From: JBBSOK01 sp965219125
GTDB lineage: Bacteria > Bacteroidota > Bacteroidia > Flavobacteriales > Flavobacteriaceae
DNA length: 64,000 nucleotides
Direction of reading: 5' to 3'
Assembly (NCBI GenBank): GCA_965219125.1
Contig: CBDCMO010000002.1
Coordinates: 1,240,001 to 1,304,000, forward strand
Part shown: positions 26,525-34,253 of the stretch, piece after piece
Position numbering within the stretch: the first letter of the stretch is position 1
Layout: each line of letters opens with the position of its first letter
Notes under the pieces: model-generated
Databases searched by the model: none
Told to the model about the DNA's origin: nothing
The model's input: only the letters and a program-made list of their open reading frames with translations
Program-made: the position numbers and the translations under genes

Positions 26525-26986
26525 ATGGATAAGCCAACGATGGTCTGGGATGGAGAATGTGATTTCTGTCAATATTGGATACATTATTTGAAAGATAAAT
26601 GTTCAAATAATGTAAAATTTCAAACTTATCAAACTCTCTCTTATCATTTTGGCGATATTCCAGAAATAGAATTTAAAAAGGCTTCAAGATTTATTGAAGT
26701 TGACGGATTGATTTTTAGTGGTCCAAATTCAATTTATAAATGTTTGTACTATTCGCGCAAGATTAACTTTAATTGGAATTCATTATACGAGCATAACCTA
26801 TTGTTCAAATTTTGTAGCGACCACAGCTACAATTTTATTGCCAAGCATAGATCTTTTATGTTTAAATTGACAAAAGTTTGCTTTGGTAAAAATCCCAGAA
26901 ATCTTAAATTGTATTGGTTGTTGTATCTTATTTTGTTGTTATTACTTAAATGTTTTGCTTTTTCAATATTTATAACAAAATTTTAA
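26525..26986 (+). CDS. DCC family thiol-disulfide-like protein (DUF393)
   Basis: The 153-residue product starts with VWDGECDFCQYW, the D-x-x-C-x-x-C signature of the DCC family, and continues with a thioredoxin-like fold (SRFIEVDGLIFSGPNSIYKCL). The C-terminus is hydrophobic (YWLLYLILLLLLKCFAFSIF), suggesting membrane anchoring. Family members are annotated as thiol-disulfide oxidoreductases without firm biochemistry. A GTG at 26492 could add 11 residues; ATG at 26525 gives the more typical short leader. Confidence 0.8.
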   Translation: MDKPTMVWDGECDFCQYWIHYLKDKCSNNVKFQTYQTLSYHFGDIPEIEFKKASRFIEVDGLIFSGPNSIYKCLYYSRKINFNWNSLYEHNLLFKFCSDHSYNFIAKHRSFMFKLTKVCFGKNPRNLKLYWLLYLILLLLLKCFAFSIFITKF

Positions 26987-26989
26987 ACT

Positions 26990-27017
26990 TTTTGTGGTCT
27001 TCAAATTGCTACCTTTA
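26990..27017 (+). promoter_or_regulatory. Promoter of the DUF1232 gene
   Basis: TTTTTGTGG precedes TACCTTTA (27010-27017, one base off TAnnTTTG). The stretch closely resembles the promoter at 22391-22420, including AATTG(C/T)TAC and a following AAC. The ATG is 18 bases downstream. Confidence 0.45.
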
Positions 27018-27035
27018 AACTGAAAAAAAACCGAT

Positions 27036-27479
27036 ATGAGTTCAATAACCAATTTTATAGATAAATTATATTTCAATCCGGGAAACCGTGATGAGACTGT
27101 TTCCGAGGAATATTTGGAAGGTGAAGTTACCAAGATTGACGAAAAAGATGTTGAAGTGGTAATGAAAAATGAAGAAGCCATCAACAAGAAATTCAGTGGT
27201 GCAAATTCATTAAAAAAGTATGCACAACTCGGTAAAATAATGATTGGGATGTTAAAGGATATTAAAAATGGCAACTACCCACAAATTCCATGGTTTACAA
27301 TTGCAACTATAGTTTTAGCACTTCTTTACGTATTAAACCCGATGGACGTAATTCCAGATTTTATACCAGGCCTAGGTTACATTGATGATATTGGTGTTTT
27401 ATCTATTTGTGTTGGTTGGATTGAAACCGATTTACACAAATATCTCGACTTTAAAATTAAGGAAGGGAAAGGGATTTAA
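27036..27479 (+). CDS. YkvA-like DUF1232 membrane protein
   Basis: The 147-residue product carries a DUF1232 core in residues 88-140: PWFTIATIVLALLYVLNP, MDVIPDFIPGLGYIDDIGV and a short second hydrophobic stretch. The N-terminal half is charged and soluble (EYLEGEVTKIDEKDVE). Function of the family is unknown. It is followed by a terminator that also closes the convergent folD gene. Confidence 0.87.
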   Translation: MSSITNFIDKLYFNPGNRDETVSEEYLEGEVTKIDEKDVEVVMKNEEAINKKFSGANSLKKYAQLGKIMIGMLKDIKNGNYPQIPWFTIATIVLALLYVLNPMDVIPDFIPGLGYIDDIGVLSICVGWIETDLHKYLDFKIKEGKGI

Positions 27480-27510
27480 AACCATTTTAGAAATCAAGAC
27501 ATTTTTATAA

Positions 27511-27540
27511 AAGCCATCTTAAATTGAGATGGCTTCTATT
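27511..27540. terminator. Bidirectional terminator between DUF1232 gene and folD
   Basis: AAGCCATCT (27511-27519) pairs with AGATGGCTT (27527-27535), followed by a T-rich tract on the plus strand and preceded by an A tract that gives T residues on the minus strand. Confidence 0.75.
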
Positions 27541-27568
27541 TTACTACTACATAATTTTAAAAGAATTT

Positions 27569-28462
27569 TCAAATTTTATAATCTCCAGCCCTTCTCTGCT
27601 CGCGTGCCAACAAGGTATTCTTCAACAACATCGCAATTGTCATCGGGCCAACACCTCCAGGAACGGGTGTAATAAATGAAGCTTTTTTGCTTACATTTTC
27701 AAAATCTACATCGCCTTTTAGTACATAGCCTCTTTTGCTATTTGGGTCTTCAACTCGCGTAATACCAACATCTATTATTACTGCATCATCTTTTACCATT
27801 TCAGCTTTAAGAAATTCCGGAACGCCGAGTGCGGAAATTATAATATCTGCCTGCGTGGTTATTTGCGCAATATTTTTTGTATTGCTATGTGTTAAGGTAA
27901 CCGTACTATTTCCCGGCCAACCTTTACGGCTCATTAAAATACTCATTGGGCGACCAACTATGTGGCTTCTGCCAATAACTACGGTGTGTTTACCTTTTGT
28001 ATCCACATCGTAACGTTGTAATAATTCTAAAATACCGAATGGTGTTGCAGGAATAAATGTGCTCATATCCAACGCCATTTTTCCGAAATTTTCTGGGTGA
28101 AAACCATCAACATCTTTACTTGGATCAACCGCCATTAAAACTTTGCGGGTGTTTATTTGTGGCGGCAAAGGCAACTGAACGATAAAACCATCAATATCAT
28201 CGTTTTCATTAAGTTCCTTTATTTTTTGAAGTAACTCAAACTCACTCGTAGTATGCGGTAAGCGAACCAAAGTAGATTCGAACCCAACTTTCTCGCAAGA
28301 CTTTACTTTACTAGCAACATACGTTAAACTCGCACCATCGTCCCCAACAATAACTGCGGCCAAATGAGGAACTTTCTCGCCACGTTCACGCATTTTGTCG
28401 ACCTCAGCTGTGATTTCGGCTTTAATGTCGTTACTTACTTTTTTACCGTCTAGTATGGTCAT
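27569..28462 (-). CDS. folD: Methylenetetrahydrofolate dehydrogenase/cyclohydrolase
   Basis: FolD interconverts methylene-, methenyl- and formyl-tetrahydrofolate with NADP in one-carbon metabolism. The 297-residue product has the catalytic Tyr48 and Lys52 in YVASK, IVQLPLPPQI, a Rossmann motif VIGRSHIVGRPM and the closing GGVGPMTIAMLL. Length is usual. It is convergent with the DUF1232 gene. Confidence 0.96.
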   Translation of the reverse strand: MTILDGKKVSNDIKAEITAEVDKMRERGEKVPHLAAVIVGDDGASLTYVASKVKSCEKVGFESTLVRLPHTTSEFELLQKIKELNENDDIDGFIVQLPLPPQINTRKVLMAVDPSKDVDGFHPENFGKMALDMSTFIPATPFGILELLQRYDVDTKGKHTVVIGRSHIVGRPMSILMSRKGWPGNSTVTLTHSNTKNIAQITTQADIIISALGVPEFLKAEMVKDDAVIIDVGITRVEDPNSKRGYVLKGDVDFENVSKKASFITPVPGGVGPMTIAMLLKNTLLAREQRRAGDYKI

Positions 28463-28512
28463 GTAATAGGGTGGATTTTTTAGTTAGCTTATTTTACTTT
28501 GGTTATTGCATT

Positions 28513-28539
28513 AGTCGCAGTCTCAGTCGCAGTCGCAGT
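28513..28539. repeat. CAGTCGCAG-type degenerate repeat, left copy
   Basis: A 27-base run of the words AGTCGC and AGTCTC in tandem lies right of folD. An inverted relative lies at 29058-29080, and the two bracket the four-helix-bundle gene. Confidence 0.75.
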
Positions 28540-28655
28540 TTAGATTGTGATTTATTATTTTATTTTGTAATGTAATTAAAATTTTTCAGCGGATTTACTG
28601 AGCTTTCAATTTAGCCACTACCCAAGTTTTAAATTAGATTTTGTTTCAATGAAAA

Positions 28656-29027
28656 TTACTCATTTTTAACTCCAAATATTCCTGGGTTTTTTATCATATA
28701 ATTAATTAGCTTTCCTATTTCTATATTTTCTTGTGTGAATTTTTGATGCTCTTCCTTTATCAAGTAATTACATTCAAAAGCATAATCCAGCCAAACACTT
28801 GTTTCTGAATTTTCGCCATCTGCATCCGTCAATTTACTAATGTAATGTTTCGGAAATCTTCTCTTTCTATATGCTTCGGCAATATTCGATGAAACAGAGC
28901 GGGAACTTCTTCTAACTTGGTCTGTTAATGAATATCGCTCTTCCGTTGGAAATAATTTTGAAGCATTAAATATAGCCATCCCCAAAACAAAAGACTTCTG
29001 ATAAGCCATCAACTGTTTAAAATCCAT
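28656..29027 (-). CDS. Four-helix-bundle protein (S23-type, 23S intervening-sequence family)
   Basis: This 123-residue protein matches the family first found in 23S rRNA intervening sequences: DFKQLMAYQKSFVLGMAIFN, LTDQVRRSSRSVSSNIAEAYRKRR, and an ESxxWLDYAFE-like segment (SVWLDYAFECNYLI). It is helical throughout. The family is widespread in Bacteroidota and often near mobile or repeat DNA; no molecular role is firm. It lies between folD and ffh and is flanked by inverted CAGTC-type repeats, so the gene may have arrived as a cassette. Confidence 0.88.
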   Translation of the reverse strand: MDFKQLMAYQKSFVLGMAIFNASKLFPTEERYSLTDQVRRSSRSVSSNIAEAYRKRRFPKHYISKLTDADGENSETSVWLDYAFECNYLIKEEHQKFTQENIEIGKLINYMIKNPGIFGVKNE

Positions 29028-29057
29028 AATTAAATATTTATCGAAGATGCAACTTTT

Positions 29058-29080
29058 ACTGAGACTGCGACTGAGACTGA
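29058..29080. repeat. CAGTCGCAG-type degenerate repeat, right inverted copy
   Basis: The plus strand reads ACTGAGACTGCGACTGAGAC; its reverse complement shares TCAGTCGCAGT with the copy at 28513-28539. Confidence 0.75.
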
Positions 29081-29091
29081 AAACTAATTTT

Positions 29092-30420
29092 TCAGCGCAT
29101 CTTCCCCATCATCTGCATCATCTTCTTACCGCCGCCGCCTTGCATCATTTTCATCATTTTGCTCATTTGGTCAAACTGCTTCATAAGTTGGTTTACTTGC
29201 TGAACATCTGTTCCACTTCCTTTTGCGATTCGTTTTTTGCGGCTACTGTTTATGGTTGAAGGAACCGAACGTTCGCCTGGCGTCATACTGTGGATTATTG
29301 CTTCAATACCTTTAAAAGCATCATCATCTATATCAACATCTTTTAGTGCTTTGCCTGCGCCGGGAATCATACCTACAAGGTCTTTCATGCTTCCCATTTT
29401 CTTTACTTGCTGTATTTGGCTCAAGAAATCGTCAAAACCAAACTGATTTTTGGCAATTTTTTTCTGAATTTTTCTTGCTTCCTCTTCATCAAATTGTTCC
29501 TGCGCCCTTTCAACTAAAGAGATAACATCACCCATTCCTAAAATACGCTCTGCCATACGGCTTGGGTAGAATACATCAATCGCATCCATCTTTTCGCCGG
29601 TACCGATAAATTTTATTGGTTTATCAACCACACTTTTTATTGAAATCGCCGCACCACCGCGTGTATCACCATCTAATTTTGTAAGCACAACGCCGTCAAA
29701 ATTTAAACGTTCGTTAAATGCTTTTGCCGTATTTACGGCATCTTGACCTGTCATTGCATCAACCACGAACAAAGTTTCCTGCGGGTTTACGGCTTTATGA
29801 ACCTCAGCAATTTCCGCCATCATCGCTTCGTCTATTGCCAAACGACCAGCGGTATCTATAATTACTACGTTAAAGCCGTTTTGCTTTGCGTGTTTTATTG
29901 CATTTTGAGCAATTTCAACTGGATTTTTATTTTCTGGTTCGCTGTAGACTTCAACCCCAATTTGGTCGCCAACAACGTGCAACTGATTAATCGCCGCCGG
30001 GCGATAAATATCACAAGCTACCAAAAGTGGTTTTTTAGTTTTCTTGGTTTTAAGGTAATTGGCAAGTTTACCGGAAAAAGTAGTTTTACCACTACCTTGA
30101 AGTCCCGACATCAAAATTACACTTGGCGTTCCTGAAAGATTTAGACCTTCGGCATCGCCGCCCATTAGTTCGGTAAGCTCGTCTTTTACAAGCTTAACCA
30201 TTAATTGGCCTGGTTGTAAAGTGGTTAAAACGTTTTGCCCTAACGCCTTTTCCTTTACGGTATTTGTAAAATCTTTGGCAATTTTAAAGTTAACATCGGC
30301 ATCCAAAAGGGCGCGACGCACTTCCTTCAAGGTTTCTGCTACGTTAACTTCGGTTATACTTCCGTGGCCTTTTAAAACGTGTAAGGCTTTATCTAATTTT
30401 TCGCTTAAACTATTAAACAT
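29092..30420 (-). CDS. ffh: Signal recognition particle protein Ffh
   Basis: Ffh binds SRP RNA and signal sequences at the ribosome and delivers membrane proteins to FtsY. The 442-residue product has the N domain, G1 GLQGSGKT at 106-113, DTAGR at 189-193, TKLDGDTRGGA at 247-257 and the Met-rich M domain ending in GGGGKKMMQMMGKMR. A TTG-N20-TATCTTTG promoter lies about 87 bases upstream, like that of secDF. SRP RNA itself was not seen in the window. Confidence 0.96.
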   Translation of the reverse strand: MFNSLSEKLDKALHVLKGHGSITEVNVAETLKEVRRALLDADVNFKIAKDFTNTVKEKALGQNVLTTLQPGQLMVKLVKDELTELMGGDAEGLNLSGTPSVILMSGLQGSGKTTFSGKLANYLKTKKTKKPLLVACDIYRPAAINQLHVVGDQIGVEVYSEPENKNPVEIAQNAIKHAKQNGFNVVIIDTAGRLAIDEAMMAEIAEVHKAVNPQETLFVVDAMTGQDAVNTAKAFNERLNFDGVVLTKLDGDTRGGAAISIKSVVDKPIKFIGTGEKMDAIDVFYPSRMAERILGMGDVISLVERAQEQFDEEEARKIQKKIAKNQFGFDDFLSQIQQVKKMGSMKDLVGMIPGAGKALKDVDIDDDAFKGIEAIIHSMTPGERSVPSTINSSRKKRIAKGSGTDVQQVNQLMKQFDQMSKMMKMMQGGGGKKMMQMMGKMR

Positions 30421-30506
30421 ATAGTGATTTTTATGGTATTTTGAATTGTAATCTTCGCAGAAACATATATTTGAAATACATCAAATTACATTGCAAAGTA
30501 GGGCTG

Positions 30507-30537
30507 CAAAGATAACATTCTAACGGATAGATGACAA
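30507..30537 (-). promoter_or_regulatory. Promoter of ffh
   Basis: The minus strand reads TTG (30537-30535), a 20-base spacer and TATCTTTG (30514-30507), identical in elements and spacing to the secDF promoter. Confidence 0.65.
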
Positions 30538-30611
30538 ATTAGGGAAACCGATTTATCTTTTCGTTTTTTGAAATAATAATTAACGAAAATTATTTGAAAA
30601 AGTGCATAAGA

Positions 30612-31781
30612 TTATGCCTCAGAAACTATTTCTTTGAAAGGCTTTCGCAACTCAAATTGAGCAGGCTTTATTGTTTTAAGAAATGGTTTTATAAATATGT
30701 CTTTAACTTTTGAGCGATGTTTTACAAACAGCGTCATTTGCTCTGGTTTTGCGCCCAATGCACTTTTAATCAATTCGCTTGTTCTGCCTAAATGAAGTTG
30801 GTTTACTTTTAGATTTATTGCTTGTTCAACGTAGTCGTAAAGCAGGCGTTCGTAGATTGCATATTTTGTATTGTACTCATAATCAATCCCAACATAATTT
30901 GCTTCAAGACAATTGTTATTGATTATTGCTGCGCTAAAACCCAAAATTTCATTTTCTAAAATTATCGCTCGGCATATAAAATTCTCACCTAAATTCGATT
31001 TTAAGTATGGCAAACATTTTACATATTCTTCGCCGTACGAATAGTGTGCTTTTTCAAGAACATTTATAAATAATCTGTCTAATTGCTCCAAACTTTCTTC
31101 AATTTCGGTAGAAGAAAGTGTTTTGATTTCCAACTTTTCAGCCTTTTTAAATGCGCTGTTTGCCTTGGTTCGATATTTGGCTTTCATAGTGTTTAAATAA
31201 TCTTCCAGTGATTTCCAAGATTTACTTAAATTCAAAACCATATTCACATCAATCTGAAAAGGCCTAAACTTTTCTTCCTCAAAAGCTGAAAGATATTCAT
31301 GATTATTCCAGAATTCTTTAAACAAAATAACATCAAAACTATCTTCAAATTTAGAATTCTTCGAAAGCTTTTTGGCGGCATTCGCCATTATTTCAACTGC
31401 CTGTTTTTTTGAAATTTTATCTGAAAATGCAATTCCATTTTCGCCGGTTGCAAACATATTGCCGCAAACCAAGCAATTTATTGAAACACTATCATCCGTT
31501 TTTCTGCAATCTTGAAGAATTTTATAAACGATATTTCCATCAAATTTTTGTTTTGAAGTAAATTTCACAATCTGAAAAACTCCAGCAACAATCGCTTTTT
31601 TTGAAGCATCTAAAGCCAAAATATAAATCAGTTTTACATCAGACTGCAATCCTTTTTCCAAAGCCGATAGATACGGAAGGGAAAGATAAATATTCGAATT
31701 GTCAACAACTGAATTCCATTTAACTTCATCAATTGCTTCAACATTAAAATAAAAAGTAAATTCTTCCGAAGACTTAGCCAT
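30612..31781 (-). CDS. GNAT-like acyltransferase-fold protein
   Basis: The 389-residue product resembles the peptidogalycan/FemAB-like or BioF2-type GNAT proteins common in Flavobacteriaceae. It has an N-terminal substrate-facing half (IYLSLPYLSALEKGL), a central region with Lys-rich NTMKAKYRTKANSAFKKAEKL and a C-terminal GNAT half with FICRAIILENEILGFSAAII and NYVGIDYEYNTKYAIYERLLYDY. The exact substrate is unknown. I chose the ATG at 31781 because an upstream TTG at 31832 lies inside the terminator hairpin of the helicase gene. Confidence 0.7.
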   Translation of the reverse strand: MAKSSEEFTFYFNVEAIDEVKWNSVVDNSNIYLSLPYLSALEKGLQSDVKLIYILALDASKKAIVAGVFQIVKFTSKQKFDGNIVYKILQDCRKTDDSVSINCLVCGNMFATGENGIAFSDKISKKQAVEIMANAAKKLSKNSKFEDSFDVILFKEFWNNHEYLSAFEEEKFRPFQIDVNMVLNLSKSWKSLEDYLNTMKAKYRTKANSAFKKAEKLEIKTLSSTEIEESLEQLDRLFINVLEKAHYSYGEEYVKCLPYLKSNLGENFICRAIILENEILGFSAAIINNNCLEANYVGIDYEYNTKYAIYERLLYDYVEQAINLKVNQLHLGRTSELIKSALGAKPEQMTLFVKHRSKVKDIFIKPFLKTIKPAQFELRKPFKEIVSEA

Positions 31782-31817
31782 AAACGGTAATTCTGATTTT
31801 GTAGATTTAAATAGTTG

Positions 31818-31852
31818 GTCGAAAAAAACCAACTATCGTTACAGTTGGTTTT
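31818..31852 (-). terminator. Terminator of the DEAD-box helicase gene
   Basis: A perfect 10-bp stem (AAAACCAACT with AGTTGGTTTT) with an 8-base loop is followed on the minus strand by seven T residues. Confidence 0.8.
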
Positions 31853-31858
31853 GGGTTA

Positions 31859-31987
31859 CGCTTCGACAGGCTCAGCGTGACGTTTTAGTTTTTATTAAAG
31901 TTTAGGTTATCAGTCTGAGCTTGTCGAAGACACGCTTCGACTCCCAACATTTCGGAACAGTGTGCGCTTCGACAGGCTCAGCGTGAC
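31859..31987. repeat. REP-like composite repeat
   Basis: CGCTTCGACAGGCTCAGCGTGAC occurs perfectly at 31859-31881 and 31965-31987. Between them an inverted partial copy, CTGAGCTTGTCGAAG, lies at 31915-31929, next to a half copy ACGCTTCGA. The units can fold on themselves (GCTTCGA core, CGCT/AGCG ends). Such TTCGACA-GCTCAG elements are common between genes in Bacteroidota. The 177-base gap holds nothing else recognisable. Confidence 0.85.
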
Positions 31988-32029
31988 TTGGGATTTTTCA
32001 TTTAAATTCCTAAAGGAAAAAAGATGAAG

Positions 32030-33304
32030 TTATCTATTCCTTCTCCCAGAACCTTTACTATCTCTACTTCTGTTACTTCCGCCACCTTGTTTTTTAGCAC
32101 GTATCGCTTTAATTCTATCAGCTTTTTCGCGCTTTTTTTCTGCTTCTTCAGCTTTTACTTGAGCCATTGTTTCGGTTGGTTGATAGTTATCTAGCGTTTT
32201 AGTTTCAATGCGTTCGCCTACTAATTTTTCAATATCACGTAGATAACCAACTTCATCTAAACTTACCAAAGAAATTGCTTCACCACTTGCTCCTGCCCTA
32301 CCTGTTCGTCCAATTCGGTGTACATAATCTTCAGAAATATTTGGTAATTCGTAATTAATTACGTGTGGTAATAAAGGTATGTCGAGTCCGCGCGCTGCAA
32401 TATCTGTTGCAACCAAAACTCTAACTTTTCCACTTTTAAAACCTTCCAAAGCGCGTGTTCTTGCACCTTGGCTTTTGTTTCCGTGAATTGCGGCAGAAGA
32501 TATTTTGGCCTTTTCCAACTTTTCACTTAGTCTATTTGCACAGTGTTTTGTTCTTGTAAAAACCAATACTTGTTGCCAGTTTCCTTCAGAAATCAATTTA
32601 ATTGCAACATCGGTTTTTTCAGATTTATCAACCCTATAAACAAGTTGGTCAATTTTTTCGACCGTTGTGTTTTCTGGCGTAGCTTCAACCATAATTGGGC
32701 TGTGCATAAATTGGCTAGTAAGCTGCTTTATTTCTTTTGAAAAAGTTGCAGAGAAAAGTAAATTCTGTCTTTTGGTTGGCAATAAAGCCAGTATTTTATT
32801 GATGTCGCGGATAAAACCCATATCCAACATTCTGTCTGCTTCGTCTAAAACCAAACATTCAACTTTTGAAAGTGAAAGTGCGTTTTGACCTACCAAATCT
32901 AACAATCTTCCTGGCGTTGCTACTAAAATATCCACTCCGTTTCGCAAAGCTTTAATCTGCGGATTTGCATTTACGCCACCAAAAATTACGGCAGTTCTTA
33001 AATCCGTAAACTCGCTGTAATCTTTAAATTCTTCTTCAACTTGTGCAGCTAATTCGCGCGTTGGCGTAAGTGTTAAAACCCTTACAGGTCGTTTTCGTAA
33101 TGTAGATTCGCTATTTAAATTTTGAATGATAGGCAAAGCAAAACCAGCAGTTTTTCCGCTACCTGTTTGGGCCGAAGCCAATACATCTTTACCTTCTAAT
33201 ATTAATGGAATTGCTTTTTGTTGAATTGCCGATGGCGTTTCGTATCCTTTTTTGCTAATTGCTTTTAGCAGGGCATCAGATAGCCCGAGAGATTTAAATG
33301 ACAT
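32030..33304 (-). CDS. DEAD-box RNA helicase, RhlE-like
   Basis: The 424-residue ATP-dependent RNA helicase has the Q motif (GYETPSAIQQKAIP), AQTGSGKT at 45-52, PTRELAAQ, DEADRMLDMGF near 153-163, the SAT motif, ARGLDIP and HRIGRTGRAG. A basic Lys/Gly/Ser/Arg-rich tail (last 40 residues) is typical of RhlE and favours RNA binding in ribosome assembly or cold adaptation. The leader holds a 10-bp stem around A/T-rich repeats. Confidence 0.94.
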   Translation of the reverse strand: MSFKSLGLSDALLKAISKKGYETPSAIQQKAIPLILEGKDVLASAQTGSGKTAGFALPIIQNLNSESTLRKRPVRVLTLTPTRELAAQVEEEFKDYSEFTDLRTAVIFGGVNANPQIKALRNGVDILVATPGRLLDLVGQNALSLSKVECLVLDEADRMLDMGFIRDINKILALLPTKRQNLLFSATFSKEIKQLTSQFMHSPIMVEATPENTTVEKIDQLVYRVDKSEKTDVAIKLISEGNWQQVLVFTRTKHCANRLSEKLEKAKISSAAIHGNKSQGARTRALEGFKSGKVRVLVATDIAARGLDIPLLPHVINYELPNISEDYVHRIGRTGRAGASGEAISLVSLDEVGYLRDIEKLVGERIETKTLDNYQPTETMAQVKAEEAEKKREKADRIKAIRAKKQGGGSNRSRDSKGSGRRNR

Positions 33305-33318
33305 AAATTTAGTTCAAG

Positions 33319-33362
33319 ATTCAAGGTTGAAGATTTTGAATTTTGAATTTTAAACCTTGAAT
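33319..33362 (-). promoter_or_regulatory. Stem-loop in the helicase mRNA leader
   Basis: ATTCAAGGTT (33319-33328) pairs perfectly with AACCTTGAAT (33353-33362); the 24-base loop repeats ATTTTGA. It starts 15 bases upstream of the ATG. A possible -7 (TATCTTCG on the minus strand, 33384-33377) lies just upstream, with TTG 16 bases further. Confidence 0.5.
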
Positions 33363-33519
33363 TTCTTATTAAGCCGCGAAGATACGCCTTATTTGTTAAG
33401 CAATTTGTTAATCTGTTCCTAATGGAGAATGATGTTTTACCCGAAGTAAATTTCTATTTAATAAAATATTCTACCTATTTTCCTATCTTTAAAAACTGAA
33501 AAAATAAGCATTCATTAGT

Positions 33520-34149
33520 ATGAATATTGAACAGATTTTTGAAAATAATAAGGATTGGGTTGCTTCAAAATTAGAAAAACAACCTGATTATTTTACACAG
33601 CTCGGCGAAGGTCAAAGTCCTGAAATTTTATACATTGGTTGCAGCGACAGCCGCGTAACTGCGGAAGAATTGATGGGCGCACAACCCGGCGAAGCGTTTA
33701 TTTTACGGAATATTGCCAACATGGTTTCCAATTTAGACCTAAGCGCCATGTCTGTAATTAGTTACGCCGTTAATCAATTAAAAGTAAAACACATAGTTGT
33801 TTGTGGACATTACGGTTGCGGTGGCGTAAAAGCAGCGATGCAAAGTGCGGATTTGGGAATTTTAAATCCGTGGCTTCGTGGCATTCGCGATGTATATAGA
33901 ATCCATAAAACCGAACTTGCAAAAATTACCGACGAAAATAAAAAATACGAACGTTTGGTAGAACTTAATGTTCAAGAACAATGCGTAAACGTTATTAAAA
34001 CGGCCGATGTTCAAATAGCCATACGAACCAGAAAATTACGTGTTCACGGTTGGGTTTTTGATATTCACAGCGGGAAATTGATAGATCTTAAAATAGATTT
34101 CGATAAAATTTTGAAAGATATTATGGAAATTTATCATTTGGATGAATGA
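33520..34149 (+). CDS. can: Beta-class carbonic anhydrase
   Basis: The enzyme hydrates CO2 to bicarbonate. The 209-residue product shows the zinc ligands Cys41, His97 and Cys100 and the Asp43-Arg45 dyad in CSDSR, with HYGCGG. This is the plant-type beta class. It probably supplies bicarbonate to carboxylations, including carbamoyl phosphate synthesis encoded by carA elsewhere in the window. A heptamer repeat starts two bases past its stop codon. Confidence 0.95.
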   Translation: MNIEQIFENNKDWVASKLEKQPDYFTQLGEGQSPEILYIGCSDSRVTAEELMGAQPGEAFILRNIANMVSNLDLSAMSVISYAVNQLKVKHIVVCGHYGCGGVKAAMQSADLGILNPWLRGIRDVYRIHKTELAKITDENKKYERLVELNVQEQCVNVIKTADVQIAIRTRKLRVHGWVFDIHSGKLIDLKIDFDKILKDIMEIYHLDE

Positions 34150-34150
34150 A

Positions 34151-34181
34151 ACGTTAGACGTTAGACGTTAGACGTTAGACG
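34151..34181. repeat. ACGTTAG heptamer tandem repeat, 4 copies plus 3 bases
   Basis: Four perfect ACGTTAG units follow the carbonic anhydrase stop codon by one base. The unit includes TAG on the plus strand and TAA on the minus strand in all three phases. Confidence 0.9.
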
Positions 34182-34253
34182 AAATTTAAAAAAAAGCGAA
34201 TTTATTTAGACACTTTAAAAAACAATAAAAATAATTCAACCTAAAAAAAATAT

